Assembly (NCBI GenBank): GCA_017546725.1
Contig: JAFYRX010000064.1
Span: forward strand, 1 to 47,901
From: Alistipes sp.
GTDB lineage: Bacteria; Bacteroidota; Bacteroidia; Bacteroidales; Rikenellaceae
DNA: 47,901 bases
Reading direction: 5' to 3'
Shown: positions 25,723 through 33,818 of the stretch, piece by piece
Layout: every line of letters begins with the position of its first letter
How positions within the stretch are numbered: position 1 is the first letter of the stretch
Made by a program: the position numbers and the translations under genes
Notes under the pieces: model-generated
Told to the model about the DNA's origin: nothing
Database searches by the model: none
The model's input: the letters and a program-made list of their open reading frames with translations, nothing else

Positions 25723-26952
25723 ATGGAACAGACAAAGACAAAAAGCCTTGTGGCGGTGGGTAATCGCAAGCCTGAGCCTCTGTTTGCACTCTCGCCACAA
25801 GAGGTGCGCAGTGACAAATTCTGGCGCTGGGGCGACGACAATATGATGCCTTATGCGCTGTCGCTGATGTCACGCCGCTCGACCACACACCGCCGCATCA
25901 TAAACGACAAGGCCGACTACATAGCAGGCAAGGGCTTCTCCTACGACGAAAGTGAGCCTCTGCTCGGATTCCTTGTCGGTCGGGCCAATGGCGAGGGCGA
26001 GTCGTTGCGCACAATACTCTATCGCCTGGCCTTCGACAAGGCACTGATGGGCAACGCCTTTCTGGAGGTGGTGACCGACGATAAGCACTCGACACTCTCA
26101 CTCTACCATCAGGATGCCGCGACGTGCCGCATCACACGCGACTCGCAACACGTATGGCTACACCACAATTGGAATCAATTCAAGGAGGATGAGGCACGAC
26201 TGCTACCCCTCTATCCACTCTTTGAGCGACAGGAGGATGGCTCGCTACGCACCATTGTTCACTACAAGGAGTATGAGCCTATGTTCACCCACTACGGCGT
26301 GCCGAAGTACATAGCAGGTATGGGTGTCTCGGCCATAGCCTACAAGACCGATTGCTGGAACATCTCGCGACTCGATAACTCGTTCCAACTCTCGGGTGTG
26401 ATGATGCTCGATGCATCGACCGACAGCGAGGCCGAGACCGAACGCATAGTGCGTGCTGCCGAGCAACGCTTTGCGGGCAACCCCGGGCAGGTGATGTTCG
26501 TCATCCGCGAGGGTGCCGAGAGCGACAACTCGAAGTTCATACCCGTAGAGTCGCACAACGAGGGCGACTGGTCGGCACTGCACGACCAAGCGACTACCGA
26601 CATAGTGATTGCCCACTCGTGGTTCCGCTCGCTCAGCGGATTGGACTACTCGGCGGGCTTCAGCGCAGAGCGCATCCTGCACGAATATGAGGTGGCGCTG
26701 AACACAGTCATCCTGGCCGAGCAGGAGGAGTTGATAGCCCCCATAAAGCGACTGATGCAAGAGGTCTTGGGGATAAATCCCACATCGCTGGAGATTGTGA
26801 ATCGCCCGCCGACACGCTCTAAACCCATCTATATGAAGGTATGGGAGGCTCGCAAGGCCGATGGTCTGGAGTATGACGAGCAGGATGAGCGTCAGCAGGC
26901 CTGGCTTTCGGAGATAACAAAGTACAACGTAACAAAGATTAATCAGGAGTAA
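25723..26952 (+). CDS. Phage portal protein
   Basis: 409 residues from ATG 25723; the longer frame from TTG 25681 is rejected because 25723 has an A-rich leader and a normal start. Portal rings form the DNA entry vertex of the head. The portal-type pattern includes the N-terminal clip/stem with RSTTHRRIINDKADYIAGKGF, the central LAFDKALMGNAFLEVV, the HSWFRSLSGLDYSAGFS segment near 310 and the C-terminal helix QEELIAPIKRLMQEVLG. Gene order is unusual: in typical phages the portal precedes protease and capsid, and here it follows them. It starts the third block of the cluster. Confidence 0.85.
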   Translation: MEQTKTKSLVAVGNRKPEPLFALSPQEVRSDKFWRWGDDNMMPYALSLMSRRSTTHRRIINDKADYIAGKGFSYDESEPLLGFLVGRANGEGESLRTILYRLAFDKALMGNAFLEVVTDDKHSTLSLYHQDAATCRITRDSQHVWLHHNWNQFKEDEARLLPLYPLFERQEDGSLRTIVHYKEYEPMFTHYGVPKYIAGMGVSAIAYKTDCWNISRLDNSFQLSGVMMLDASTDSEAETERIVRAAEQRFAGNPGQVMFVIREGAESDNSKFIPVESHNEGDWSALHDQATTDIVIAHSWFRSLSGLDYSAGFSAERILHEYEVALNTVILAEQEELIAPIKRLMQEVLGINPTSLEIVNRPPTRSKPIYMKVWEARKADGLEYDEQDERQQAWLSEITKYNVTKINQE

Positions 26953-26953
26953 T

Positions 26954-27427
26954 ATGGCAGAGTTAATTACAGCCGAAGAGGTGATAGCGATAGCATTCAC
27001 CGACGGCCAATACATTGATGCAGGGGTGATTGCTCGGTGCGACATAGATGCCGCCATAGAGCGCTGGGTAGTGCCCGTCGTGGGCCGAGCCTTGCTGGAG
27101 GCCGTAGCAGAGGGAAAGTATGAGGAGTTGAGGGAGCATTACCTGAAACCCGTCATCGCCCTCTACACACGACAGATAGTGCAACCCCGATTGAACGTCT
27201 CGACCTCGCAAGCGGGCCTGTCCGTCGTAACGACATCCTCACGCAAGGCTGCCGACGAGGCGGCACGCCGCGAGTTGCAACGCTCATTAAAGGCGAGAGC
27301 GAAATTCCTCAGACAACGCCTGGAGGAGTATCTCGATGAGCATAAGGCGGAACTTACGGAGTACGACGAGAAGCAGAACATATTAAAGAGGTGTCGCTGC
27401 GATGGAGGCTTTGTACAGATACATTAA
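26954..27427 (+). CDS. Head-tail connector-type protein (DUF6712-like)
   Basis: 157 residues, 1 base after the portal stop. Helical protein starting AELITAEEVIAIAFTDGQY, with PVVGRALLEAV and a C-terminal arginine/lysine-rich helix (LQRSLKARAKFLRQRLEEY). Its pattern resembles the small adaptor proteins that sit after portal genes in Bacteroidales phages. Overlaps the holin gene by 26 bases, so the two are tightly coupled. Confidence 0.65.
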   Translation: MAELITAEEVIAIAFTDGQYIDAGVIARCDIDAAIERWVVPVVGRALLEAVAEGKYEELREHYLKPVIALYTRQIVQPRLNVSTSQAGLSVVTTSSRKAADEAARRELQRSLKARAKFLRQRLEEYLDEHKAELTEYDEKQNILKRCRCDGGFVQIH

Positions 27428-27827
27428 CGGAGCGGTGGCAGGTGTGGCGGCACTATTTGCGCCTGTCGTGCCACTCATCTGGGCATTGGTGACATTCATC
27501 GGGATAGACTTCCTGACGGGTGTCACCGCCTCACGGGCCGAGAGCCGCCGACAAGGGGCTGAGTGGTATTTCGAGAGTCGTGAAGCGTGGCGTACGGTAG
27601 AGAAGTTGGGGTTCACGATTATAGCGCTGCTGATGGCCTACCTGATAGATACGCTGATGCTCGATTTTCTGGGGCTCAACCTCACCAAACTCTTTGCTGG
27701 GTTTGTCTGCGGAGTGGAGATGTGGTCATTCATAGAGAACGCCTGCCGCATAAGCGATGCCCCGTTGTTGCGCCACGTAAGACGGCTGGTGAGAGTAAAA
27801 CTAAAAGAACAAACCAAGGATTTATGA
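27402..27827 (+). CDS. Phage holin family protein
   Basis: 141 residues with two or three membrane segments (about 8-38, 65-88, and a weaker one near 88-105) and the holin-4-type motif VTFIGIDFLTGVTASRAES between them, followed by a basic cytoplasmic tail. Holins open the inner membrane so that lysins reach peptidoglycan. It overlaps the lysin gene by 4 bases (ATGA at 27824-27827), the usual lysis-cassette arrangement. Confidence 0.85.
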   Translation: MEALYRYINGAVAGVAALFAPVVPLIWALVTFIGIDFLTGVTASRAESRRQGAEWYFESREAWRTVEKLGFTIIALLMAYLIDTLMLDFLGLNLTKLFAGFVCGVEMWSFIENACRISDAPLLRHVRRLVRVKLKEQTKDL

Positions 27828-28225
27828 GTAGAGGAACAGATAATTGCAACCCCGGCAACATACGCCGTTCGAAGATTCGTTACAAGGGCGAGCGTCACCC
27901 CTCGACAGATGCCGCATTCAAGCAGTTTGAGTCGATGGAGTGGGGCTATAGAGCGATGTTCGTATTGCTGGATACCTACCGAGTACGTTACTCGCTGAAC
28001 ACCCTGCGAGAGATGATTTCACGCTACGCCCCACCCTCGGAAAACCATACGGGGCTCTACATCGATACGGTCTGCAATCTAACGGGCGTAGAGCCTGACG
28101 AGATAATCAACACCCGCTCGCGCAAGACTATGGTGCCGATTGTGGCGGCTATGTCGCGCATAGAGAATGGTTGCGTCGCCGACCGTGATGAGGTGGAGCG
28201 AGGGTTCGACCTTACGGGATTTTGA
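27824..28225 (+). CDS. P5-type phage structural lysin (predicted peptidoglycan hydrolase)
   Basis: 133 residues starting at the ATG in the ATGA overlap; the longer upstream frame is a shadow of the holin. It carries the family pattern NPGNIRRSK, FKQFESMEWGYRAMFVLLDTY, the block LNTLREMISRYAPPSENHTGLYI and VPIVAAMSRIENG. This matches structural protein P5-type predicted lysins of Bacteroidota phages. No signal peptide, consistent with release by the holin. It is the last gene of the cluster. Confidence 0.82.
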   Translation: MSRGTDNCNPGNIRRSKIRYKGERHPSTDAAFKQFESMEWGYRAMFVLLDTYRVRYSLNTLREMISRYAPPSENHTGLYIDTVCNLTGVEPDEIINTRSRKTMVPIVAAMSRIENGCVADRDEVERGFDLTGF

Positions 28226-28279
28226 AAGGAGAGGGTTTTTTATTAATTTTACAGAGGAAAATTTTATAACACACACATT

Positions 28280-28322
28280 AGAGACTCCAATCAAAATCGA
28301 CTTCTTGATTTTGTGGAGTGAC
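28280..28322 (+). repeat. D repeat copy
   Basis: Edges AGAGACTCCAATC and GTGGAGTGACG with inner arms AAAATCGA and TGATTTT. It lies between the lysin and comEC. Confidence 0.75.
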
Positions 28323-28366
28323 GCAGAATGATGTGGATTGAAGAAAAACTATAAAACCTAAAATTA

Positions 28367-29638
28367 ATGAAACCCTTTGTAGATAGGATACGCCAGCGTT
28401 GGGGTGAGATGACAATGCTACGATTGCTGGTGGCTATTATATTGGGTATTACTTTAGCCGACTGTGTGGCGTTTCCTTTGTGGAGCGTGACAGTCGGCTT
28501 TGTTTTTACGGTAGGTGCAGCCTGGATGTGGCGACACAGGGCAGCGAGCGACCTATATGTGATGGCGGCAGCGGCTCTGGCGGCAATGATGACGATGAAC
28601 ATCAGCGACTCCCAACAGTTTGTATCACGGCAGGCGACAAGGCCCTCGTGGGCAATAAACCTGCAACATAAGGCCGAGCAGAGAATCGAGCAGATGGGGC
28701 TACGGCCCGATGTGGAGGCGCTCGCCAAAGGTGTCACTATAGGCGCACGCAAGGATATAACGCCAGCCCTGCGACAAACGTACACACGCAGTGGTGCAGC
28801 ACATCTGCTGGCAGTATCGGGACTGCACGTCGGGTTTATATTCTTTATGATAAACTTGGCGCTGGGCGGATTGGCACTGATGCGACACGGGCCCATCATA
28901 AGGAGCGGAGTGACGATTATCTGCATCTGGACCTATGCCGCAATGGCTGGAGCAGCACCCTCGATAGTACGTGCCGCATTGATGTTTACGCTGTTGCAGG
29001 TGGCCCTGAGCCTAAGCCGAGGAGGAGCACCACTCAACAGATTGGCAGGTGTGGCGGCCCTGATGCTATTGTGGAATGGCAGATGGTTGTACGATGCGGG
29101 ATTTATGCTCTCGTTCATCTCGGTGGCGGCAATTGTCGAGTGGGGAATACCGCTTACGTGGTGGAGATTCCGACATCGGGACGAGTGGGACAAGGCAAAG
29201 TATGAGGCCGACAAATTGGAACGCCTGCGCTCACGCTGGGGCAGGCTGCAGTTTGCCGCACAATGGGTTGCAAGGAGCATCTGGGCGGCCTTTGCCATAA
29301 GCATTGCAGCGAGCGTAGCCACGATGCCGCTGGTGAGTGAGATGTTCGGCGTGGTGACCTTATGGAGCATCGTTGCAGGGCCTGTGATGGTGTGGCTTTG
29401 CAGCATAGTCGTAGGGGCTACGATGTTGCATATAGTGGTAGGAAGAGGTCTGCTGACCGACCTTTTGGGGTGGGTTGTAGAGTTCTCGGGCAGCACAATG
29501 AACGCCATTGCCCAAGGGTGCGCATCGCACGATATACTCATAGCCGAGCATCAACTGAGCCCGCTATGGAGTGCCGTTTGCTACGCAGGATTTATCTTGC
29601 TGACGATAGTGATGTGGGGCACAGAGAAGAGGAGATAA
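28367..29638 (+). CDS. Short ComEC/Rec2-type DNA uptake channel
   Basis: 423 residues. Three N-terminal membrane segments (about 17-85), a short soluble stretch, then the Competence domain with RSGAAHLLAVSGLHVGFI (about 142-159) and several further membrane segments. ComEC carries single-stranded DNA across the inner membrane in natural transformation. Bacteroidota ComEC proteins usually run to about 650-700 residues; here the N-terminal OB-fold part and the C-terminal metallo-beta-lactamase domain are missing. The frame is open, so it looks like a minimal form rather than a broken gene. It starts 141 bases after the phage-like cluster, on the same strand. Confidence 0.88.
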   Translation: MKPFVDRIRQRWGEMTMLRLLVAIILGITLADCVAFPLWSVTVGFVFTVGAAWMWRHRAASDLYVMAAAALAAMMTMNISDSQQFVSRQATRPSWAINLQHKAEQRIEQMGLRPDVEALAKGVTIGARKDITPALRQTYTRSGAAHLLAVSGLHVGFIFFMINLALGGLALMRHGPIIRSGVTIICIWTYAAMAGAAPSIVRAALMFTLLQVALSLSRGGAPLNRLAGVAALMLLWNGRWLYDAGFMLSFISVAAIVEWGIPLTWWRFRHRDEWDKAKYEADKLERLRSRWGRLQFAAQWVARSIWAAFAISIAASVATMPLVSEMFGVVTLWSIVAGPVMVWLCSIVVGATMLHIVVGRGLLTDLLGWVVEFSGSTMNAIAQGCASHDILIAEHQLSPLWSAVCYAGFILLTIVMWGTEKRR

Positions 29639-31351
29639 TTAAAACTCACTGATGCCACAGACCTCGGTCGAGAGTTCGCCAAGATGGCCCGCTGTAGCAT
29701 TGATGGCGCTCTGAACCTTCACGAAATCAACGTATTGCAGCTCGGCATCCAAGCCCGCAGCCGTCACGGCATTCGAGATGTCGAAGGCATTGCTCTGCTC
29801 ATTATCGGCACACACATCGCTACCTATGTTATCGGCGTAACCCCACGCAAAGGGGGCATTGACGTAGTTGCCCGTAACCTCATCGACTGTTGTGCGTGAC
29901 TCCAGGCGAGTACCGTAGAGCGTGAAACTTGAAGCCCCAACCCACACAGGATAGTAACTCGGATATGGGTGAGCATCGACTCTGGCTATGCGGCCCTGCT
30001 CACCACGATTGTCGCGCCACAGCACATCCATATCATCACCCGCAGGGGCATAATAGGTGACGGCATAGTCACGCCACGTCGTAGGAGAATCCCACTCCGA
30101 GCCTCGCAACTCATACCACTCATCATCGGGCAGGCCGTTGCCGTTGCTGTCCTGCGACACCCACACGATGCCCGCCTCCGAAGAGCCTTCGTGCATATTT
30201 CCCTTTACTATGATATCGTTGCCCTCGCCATTGGAGATGCTGTGGTCGAAGCCCACAACGATGTAACCACCCCAACCGCCAAGCGACACATAAGAGCCTG
30301 ATGCAAAGCGCTTAGTGGCATAGGCCACAGCCGCCTCGGCTGTACTTTCTGCGGCAAAGCCCGACTTCGGCTCGTTGATGAATTGACCTGCAGCGGGGGT
30401 ATATTCAAATATCTGATTGCACTCTGCGGCGCTCTCGGCCGTAGGCTCACGACGGAAAGTACCCTCCTCAGCACAACACTCCACCACAACCTCGGCCTTG
30501 AGGCTTGTGCCATCGGCATCGGTCACCACAACCTCAACCACACACTCGCCCTCCGTCGCAGGTGCATAGCGCAACACCGCATCGTGGCCGACAACCTCGC
30601 CATCGACACTCCACACGAATGTAGGCTCCGAGAAGTTCTCCACAAGGGGCGAGAGATGCAACTCACGACCAAGCGAAACATAGCGGCGTGAGGGATTCGT
30701 CGCAGTGCAATAATTAATAAATTCTATTTTTTTAGTCAATTTTTCTACTACGCAGAGCCTTGCCGAAGCCTCGCCCACGCCATCCTCGTTATGCACCTTG
30801 AGCGTCAGCGCATATTCGCCCGATTGGTCGATTTGTACACTCAAAGAGGGCTCTGCACCCACCTTCTTGCCATCAATCAACCACTCATACTCGGCACCTT
30901 CGGAGTGAGCCACCGACGAGAGCAATGTGGTGCGCTTACCAGCCAACAACTCCATACGTCCATCAGCACCTACGGCCAGCGACACAACGGGCGGCTCGAT
31001 GGGCAACACCTCGATTCTAAAATCGGCCCTGTCGCTACCCGCAGCATTACTTACACGCAGAGTGATGTAGAACGTACCAACCTGCTCGGCCTTAAACTTA
31101 TAGGTGCGAGATGTAGCGACCGTACGGCCATCGATACTCCACTCAAATTCTGCCCCATCAGCATACTCCACCTCGGGCGACAAGGTAACCTCGCCACCTA
31201 CTTTAACCTCGAAAGCATTGCCACCCTCGACCTTGATGACGGGTACGGGGTCGGCAGTAAAAGTTTCGTCCACATTGCACGATGTAAGCGCAAATGCAAG
31301 TGCAAATGCAAGCGCCAAAAGAGTATAGGCAAAGAGTGTTTTCAGTCTCAT
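29639..31351 (-). CDS. Surface lipoprotein with PKD-like repeats
   Basis: 570 residues from the ATG at 31351 (an upstream in-frame ATG at 31387 lacks a signal start). SPII signal with lipobox LTSC and Cys25. Three PKD/Ig-like units follow, at about 35-115, 120-200 and 210-300 (each with a VSLAVGADG or EWSIDGR type pattern). The C-terminal third contains GGYIVVGFDHSI and a calcium-loop-like DSNGNGLPDDEWYELRGSEW near residue 420. Likely outer-membrane surface protein for ligand or glycan binding; no specific partner is encoded here. Its stop codon abuts that of comEC, with no base between them. Confidence 0.82.
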   Translation of the reverse strand: MRLKTLFAYTLLALAFALAFALTSCNVDETFTADPVPVIKVEGGNAFEVKVGGEVTLSPEVEYADGAEFEWSIDGRTVATSRTYKFKAEQVGTFYITLRVSNAAGSDRADFRIEVLPIEPPVVSLAVGADGRMELLAGKRTTLLSSVAHSEGAEYEWLIDGKKVGAEPSLSVQIDQSGEYALTLKVHNEDGVGEASARLCVVEKLTKKIEFINYCTATNPSRRYVSLGRELHLSPLVENFSEPTFVWSVDGEVVGHDAVLRYAPATEGECVVEVVVTDADGTSLKAEVVVECCAEEGTFRREPTAESAAECNQIFEYTPAAGQFINEPKSGFAAESTAEAAVAYATKRFASGSYVSLGGWGGYIVVGFDHSISNGEGNDIIVKGNMHEGSSEAGIVWVSQDSNGNGLPDDEWYELRGSEWDSPTTWRDYAVTYYAPAGDDMDVLWRDNRGEQGRIARVDAHPYPSYYPVWVGASSFTLYGTRLESRTTVDEVTGNYVNAPFAWGYADNIGSDVCADNEQSNAFDISNAVTAAGLDAELQYVDFVKVQSAINATAGHLGELSTEVCGISEF

Positions 31352-31452
31352 TTCAGTAATCGGTTTATCGCCCCCGAGATTGGTCATTTTGTAGCATCAG
31401 CGCAGAGTTTGCGCCGCGACCAAATGGCAACGTGGGGTACTATTAACAGTTA

Positions 31453-31483
31453 CAAAAATAGTAGTTATTTCCCGTTTGGCAAA
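31453..31483 (-). promoter_or_regulatory. Promoter of the PKD lipoprotein gene
   Basis: On the minus strand, TTTG (31480-31483), a 19-base spacer and TATTTTTG (31453-31460). The leader would be about 95 bases. Confidence 0.6.
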
Positions 31484-31503
31484 ATCTGCGGGGCGAAGGG
31501 GCA

Positions 31504-31535
31504 TTTGCTTATATCGCATAATATTTTTAACTTTG
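31504..31535 (+). promoter_or_regulatory. Promoter of the flippase gene
   Basis: TTTG at 31504-31507, a 20-base spacer and TAACTTTG at 31528-31535; the start codon is 66 bases further. It overlaps no repeat. Confidence 0.65.
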
Positions 31536-31600
31536 CGAGTTAAACGCGCTTGCGGGCGCATTACGCGCACGCGAGAGAGAGCGTGTTTGGAGACAAAATT

Positions 31601-33091
31601 ATGTTAGAAAAATTAGCAAAACAGACAGCCATATACGGCATCAGCACCATTGTCGTGCGATTCCTGAGTTACCTGCTGACACCCATCTACACCTACACGT
31701 TCACGCAGGCCGAGTACGGAATCGTCACCGACATCTATGCGCTTATACCCTTTGCACTGGTGTTGCTGTCGATGGGTATGGAGTCGAGTTACTTCCGTTT
31801 TGCTGCCAAGGCCGAGGAGGCGGGTGGCACCGCCGAGCAGATTAGCGAGGGCAAGCGCAAGGTCTTCGCTACGACGTGGGGCGCGACGATAGTGGCGGCT
31901 TCGCTCTTCTTTGCGGTGGTGATGCTGTTGCTCGATAAGGTGGCCGAGGTGATGGGTGCGGCATACGTCGCACACCCCGAATACGTCATTTTGGTGGTCC
32001 TTATCATCCTGCTCGATGTGGCTGCAATGATACCCTTCTCGCGCTTGCGTGAGCAGGGACGTGCGCTGAAGTTCGTGATGCTCAAGGCACTCAACGTATT
32101 TGTCAATGTCGGCCTCGCCATCACCTTTATGGCCGTAGGGTTGTTCGATAGCGAGTTTGGTGTAGGGTGGGTATTTGTCGCAAACCTCGTGGCGAGCATC
32201 ATAACCCTTGTGGCGTTGATACCGACAACAGAGCGCACTGTGCCGACCATCGACAAAGCGTTGTTACGCAAGATATTCGCCTACTCGTTGCCGCTGCTCA
32301 TAGGTGGTGTGGCAGGTACTGCGGGCGAGTTTCTGGACAGGCAGATGATAAAATACATCCTGCCCGAAGATATATCGATGGCGCAACTCGGCGTATATGG
32401 AGCGATTACGAAGATTGCTGTTGTGATGACGCTCTTCACGCAGATGTACCGCTTGGCCGCCGAGCCATTCTTCCTGGCCAACTTCAGCCGTGAGGAGTTC
32501 AAGGAGTCGGCTGCCGCCGCAATGAAATACTTTGTTATGGTCTCGATGGCCATATTCCTCGGCATCACGCTCTTTAGGGATTTGTTTGCGCTGATTGTGG
32601 GACGCGACTTCCGCGAGGGAGTCGATATATTGCCCATAATTCTGGCGGGAAACATACTCTCGGGCGTGTGGCTCAACCTGTCGTTCTGGTACAAGCGCGA
32701 GGAGAAGACTCGCTACGCCGTTTATGTCACCTTCGCTGGCTTGGGTGTCAGCATCGTGGCTTGCTTGACGCTCATTCCGCTGACGGGAGGTTATGCAGGT
32801 GCAGCGTGGGCACGTTTGGCAGCAGAGGCGGCTATGGTGGGGGTTAGTTACCTGCTGATGCGCCGCTACTACCCCGTGCAGTATGATGTACGTCGCATAG
32901 CGGAGTATGTCGTGGCGGGTATAGCGCTCTATATCGTAGCAGAGGTGTTTGCCGAGCAATGCCAGCCCACGGCGGTGGTGCATTACGGAGTTAATGCGGT
33001 GCTGATGGTGGCCTACTTCGCCTATGCGGTATGGAGGGAGAAGATTGACCTGAGGGCTATGGTGAGAGCCATTTTGAAGAGAAGGGTTTGA
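31601..33091 (+). CDS. Polysaccharide/lipid-linked oligosaccharide flippase (MATE/MOP superfamily)
   Basis: 496 residues from ATG 31601; the upstream ATG at 31550 gives an implausible hydrophilic extension. Twelve to fourteen membrane helices and the characteristic start LAKQTAIYGISTIVVRFLSYLLTPIYTYTFTQAEYGIV match Wzx-type polysaccharide biosynthesis flippases, which move undecaprenyl-linked sugars across the inner membrane. There is no glycosyltransferase neighbour, so the substrate cannot be inferred. It has a promoter of its own and is followed by repeats. Confidence 0.9.
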   Translation: MLEKLAKQTAIYGISTIVVRFLSYLLTPIYTYTFTQAEYGIVTDIYALIPFALVLLSMGMESSYFRFAAKAEEAGGTAEQISEGKRKVFATTWGATIVAASLFFAVVMLLLDKVAEVMGAAYVAHPEYVILVVLIILLDVAAMIPFSRLREQGRALKFVMLKALNVFVNVGLAITFMAVGLFDSEFGVGWVFVANLVASIITLVALIPTTERTVPTIDKALLRKIFAYSLPLLIGGVAGTAGEFLDRQMIKYILPEDISMAQLGVYGAITKIAVVMTLFTQMYRLAAEPFFLANFSREEFKESAAAAMKYFVMVSMAIFLGITLFRDLFALIVGRDFREGVDILPIILAGNILSGVWLNLSFWYKREEKTRYAVYVTFAGLGVSIVACLTLIPLTGGYAGAAWARLAAEAAMVGVSYLLMRRYYPVQYDVRRIAEYVVAGIALYIVAEVFAEQCQPTAVVHYGVNAVLMVAYFAYAVWREKIDLRAMVRAILKRRV

Positions 33092-33098
33092 GAAAATA

Positions 33099-33150
33099 AA
33101 TTCTCCCTCTAAGATAGAGGGAGTACCCGAAAGGGGGAGGGAGTGTGCTT
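33099..33150 (+). repeat. Repeat C copy 6
   Basis: Followed by the spacer GTGCTTTGAGATGAAA and then A12, the same composite as at 25129-25252. Confidence 0.8.
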
Positions 33151-33196
33151 TGAGATGAAAAATGAAAGTTCAAAGATGAAAGTTGAAAACTGAATT

Positions 33197-33249
33197 AACA
33201 GACTCCTCCGTCGCTGAAGCGACACCTCCTCTAACTTAGAGGAGGAATT
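33197..33249 (+). repeat. Repeat A copy 12
   Basis: Inner arms GTCGCT and AGCGAC with GA in the loop. Ends 36 bases before the dut start. Confidence 0.85.
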
Positions 33250-33284
33250 AAAAAGAAAATTATGAATTAAACTAAATAAAAACT

Positions 33285-33716
33285 ATGGAAGTAAAGATTG
33301 TAAACAAGTCGAGTTTTGCGTTGCCAGAGTATCAGACTCCGCAGTCGGCAGGATTGGATATTCGTGCCAACATCGAAGAGAGCATCACTCTCCAGCCGCT
33401 GGAGCGTGCTATGGTGCCTACGGGCCTCTATGTAGAGTTGCCCGAGGGTTGCGAGATGCAGATACGCCCCCGCAGTGGCTTGGCGGCAAAGCACGGTATC
33501 ACTGTGCTGAACTCACCCGGCACTATCGATGCCGATTATCGTGGCGAGATTAAGGTTATACTCGTGAACTTGAGCAACACGCCCTTTACCATCGAGGCGG
33601 GCGAGCGCATAGCACAGATGATTGTGGCACGTTACGAGCAGATTGAGTGGCAGGCCGTAGAGGAGTTGGGCGCTACAGAGCGTGGTGCTGGCGGATTCGG
33701 CTCAACAGGCAAGTAA
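33285..33716 (+). CDS. dut: dUTP diphosphatase
   Basis: 143 residues, the standard trimeric dUTPase. All five motifs are present: AGLDIRANI (22-30), [12 protein letters not shown] (about 61-72), [11 protein letters not shown] (about 79-89), ERIAQMIV (about 108-115) and the C-terminal [10 protein letters not shown]. Hydrolyses dUTP to dUMP and keeps uracil out of DNA. Flanked on both sides by repeat A copies, so likely monocistronic. Confidence 0.97.
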   Translation: MEVKIVNKSSFALPEYQTPQSAGLDIRANIEESITLQPLERAMVPTGLYVELPEGCEMQIRPRSGLAAKHGITVLNSPGTIDADYRGEIKVILVNLSNTPFTIEAGERIAQMIVARYEQIEWQAVEELGATERGAGGFGSTGK

Positions 33717-33734
33717 GTGGGGTTTTAAAATTAA

Positions 33735-33794
33735 TTACAGACTCCTCCGTCACTCGCAAGCGAGTGCCACCTCCTCTAATTTAGAGGAGGAATT
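33735..33794 (+). repeat. Repeat A copy 13
   Basis: Inner arms CACTCGC and GCGAGTG. Ends 25 bases before the next start codon. Confidence 0.85.
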
Positions 33795-33818
33795 TGAATA
33801 CTGAAAGAGAAAAACACT

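Noticed and set aside
18402-28225. Contractile injection system (tailocin or T6SS-like)
   Set aside because: There is no sheath, tube, spike or ATPase; capsid, portal and prohead protease genes argue for a DNA-containing head instead.
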